From positions 1 through 8,204 of the forward strand of contig JAGWUW010000098.1 of assembly GCA_028868235.1 (NCBI GenBank): a DNA stretch of 8,204 nucleotides. Direction: 5' to 3'. The translations under genes were made by a program, and so were the position numbers. Shown here in pieces: positions 7,441 to 8,204 of the stretch (position 1 is the first letter of the stretch; each line of letters starts with the position of its first letter). The notes beneath the pieces are model-generated. The model saw only the letters and a program-made list of their open reading frames with translations. It ran no database searches and was not told where the DNA came from. This DNA is from Betaproteobacteria bacterium. GTDB lineage: Bacteria; Pseudomonadota; Gammaproteobacteria; Burkholderiales; Rhodocyclaceae.

Positions 7441-8204
7441 ATGAGTACCTACATCGCTCCGCTGCGCGACATGCAGTTCATCCTGAACGAAATCGCTGGC
7501 CTCGAAGAAATCTGCGCCCTGCCGGGCAACGAGGAATGTTCCGTCGAACTGGTCGAGTCCATTCTCGACGAAGCTGCCAAGTTCGCCACCGGCGTGCTCG
7601 ACCCGATCAACCGTGGCGGCGATACCACCGGGTCCGTCTGCAAGGACGGCGTGGTGACCACCGCACCAGGCTTCAAGGACGCTTACAAGCTGTTCTGCGA
7701 GACCGGCTGGAACGCCATGCCCTTCTCCCCGGAATTCGGCGGCCAAGGTCTGCCGGCCGCCGTCACCATGGCGGTCAACGAAATGTGGAAGTCGGCCAAC
7801 ATGGCCTTCGCGCTGTGCCCGATGCTCACCGGCGGTGCTATCGAAGCCATCGCCCACCATGCGTCCGACGAACTGAAGCAGAAATACCTGCCGAAGATGG
7901 TCGAAGGTATCTGGACTGGCACAATGAACTTGACCGAGCCGAATGCCGGTTCGGACCTCGCCGCGATCAGCACCAAGGCTAAGGCGGTGGGCGATGGCAC
8001 CTATCTGGTATCCGGTACCAAGATTTTCATCACCTGGGGCGAGAACGACTGCGCCGAGAACATCATCCACCTCGTGCTGGCCCGTCTGCCAGACGCGCCG
8101 CCGGGACTGAAGGGCATCTCGCTCTTCCTGGTGCCGAAGTTCCTGGTCAATGATGACGGCTCGCTCGGCGCCCGCAACGACCTGATCTGCGCCTCCATCG
8201 AGCA
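7441..8204 (+). CDS. Acyl-CoA dehydrogenase, long DmdC/FadE-like class (C-terminus cut by window edge)
   Basis: The frame is open from ATG 7441 to the right edge: 254 codons plus two bases, so the 3' part is missing. The enzyme class is an FAD flavoprotein that oxidises acyl-CoA to trans-2-enoyl-CoA and passes electrons to ETF. The N-terminus APLRDMQFILNE is the leader typical of the roughly 590-600-residue class that includes DmdC (3-methylmercaptopropionyl-CoA dehydrogenase) and carries an extra C-terminal domain. The helical N-terminal domain (about 40-155) contains GWNAMPFSPEFGGQGLP, and the middle beta domain begins with the FAD/substrate motif MNLTEPNAGSD (162-172). SGTKIFITWGEND (about 194-206) follows. 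The catalytic glutamate lies beyond the window. It sits behind the acyl-CoA synthetase gene, so the two probably act consecutively on one substrate, with an intrinsic terminator between them. Substrate chain length or type cannot be told; DmdC function is only one possibility. Confidence 0.93.
   Translation, partial: MSTYIAPLRDMQFILNEIAGLEEICALPGNEECSVELVESILDEAAKFATGVLDPINRGGDTTGSVCKDGVVTTAPGFKDAYKLFCETGWNAMPFSPEFGGQGLPAAVTMAVNEMWKSANMAFALCPMLTGGAIEAIAHHASDELKQKYLPKMVEGIWTGTMNLTEPNAGSDLAAISTKAKAVGDGTYLVSGTKIFITWGENDCAENIIHLVLARLPDAPPGLKGISLFLVPKFLVNDDGSLGARNDLICASIE

Noticed and set aside
7093..8070. A 325-codon open frame on the minus strand across the synthetase 3' end and the dehydrogenase 5' part
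   Set aside because: It is antisense to two well-supported genes, crosses the terminator, and its translation shows no recognisable domain. Open antisense frames are common at this GC content.

Overview
The window looks like chromosomal DNA of a GC-rich proteobacterium, most plausibly a betaproteobacterium of the Rhodocyclaceae type (Azoarcus/Dechloromonas-like). This rests on the rich repertoire of PAS, Cache and hybrid-kinase signalling, the Aer-type PAS domain, the form of the acyl-CoA synthetase and the GC-biased third codon positions. It is an inference from protein style, not a database match. No tRNA, rRNA, CRISPR array, insertion sequence or phage gene is visible.

Layout. The left two thirds (1-5533) hold three signalling genes, all on the minus strand and read right to left. 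First is a soluble hybrid histidine kinase with two PAS domains (5533-3512). It overlaps by 4 nt (ATGA) an OmpR-family response regulator (3515-2796). After a 162-nt AT-rich gap comes a large membrane-bound hybrid histidine kinase (2633 to beyond position 1). That kinase has an N-terminal Aer-type (FAD-binding class) PAS, a periplasmic Cache region between two membrane segments, HAMP, HisKA, HATPase and a receiver cut by the window edge. It is a continuous reading frame of 877 codons with no stop.

The right third is on the plus strand and divergent from the signalling genes across a 206-nt gap. It holds a complete 545-residue AMP-forming acyl-CoA synthetase (5740-7377, GTG start) and the first 254 residues of an acyl-CoA dehydrogenase of the long DmdC/FadE-like class (7441 to beyond 8204). 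Together these would activate a carboxylic acid to its CoA thioester and carry out the first oxidation of a beta-oxidation-type pathway. A clear intrinsic terminator lies in the 63 nt between them.

How it may work together. The kinase/regulator pair is divergent from the acyl-CoA genes, and the shared region carries a perfect 8-1-8 inverted repeat (TGTAACGA-T-TCGTTACA, 5573-5589). The simplest hypothesis is that the OmpR-type regulator binds there and controls its own operon, the acyl-CoA operon or both. That link is not shown by the sequence alone. I see no wholly novel system here. The points most worth a second look are the operator-like palindrome, the Aer-PAS/Cache kinase architecture and the terminator inside the metabolic gene pair.
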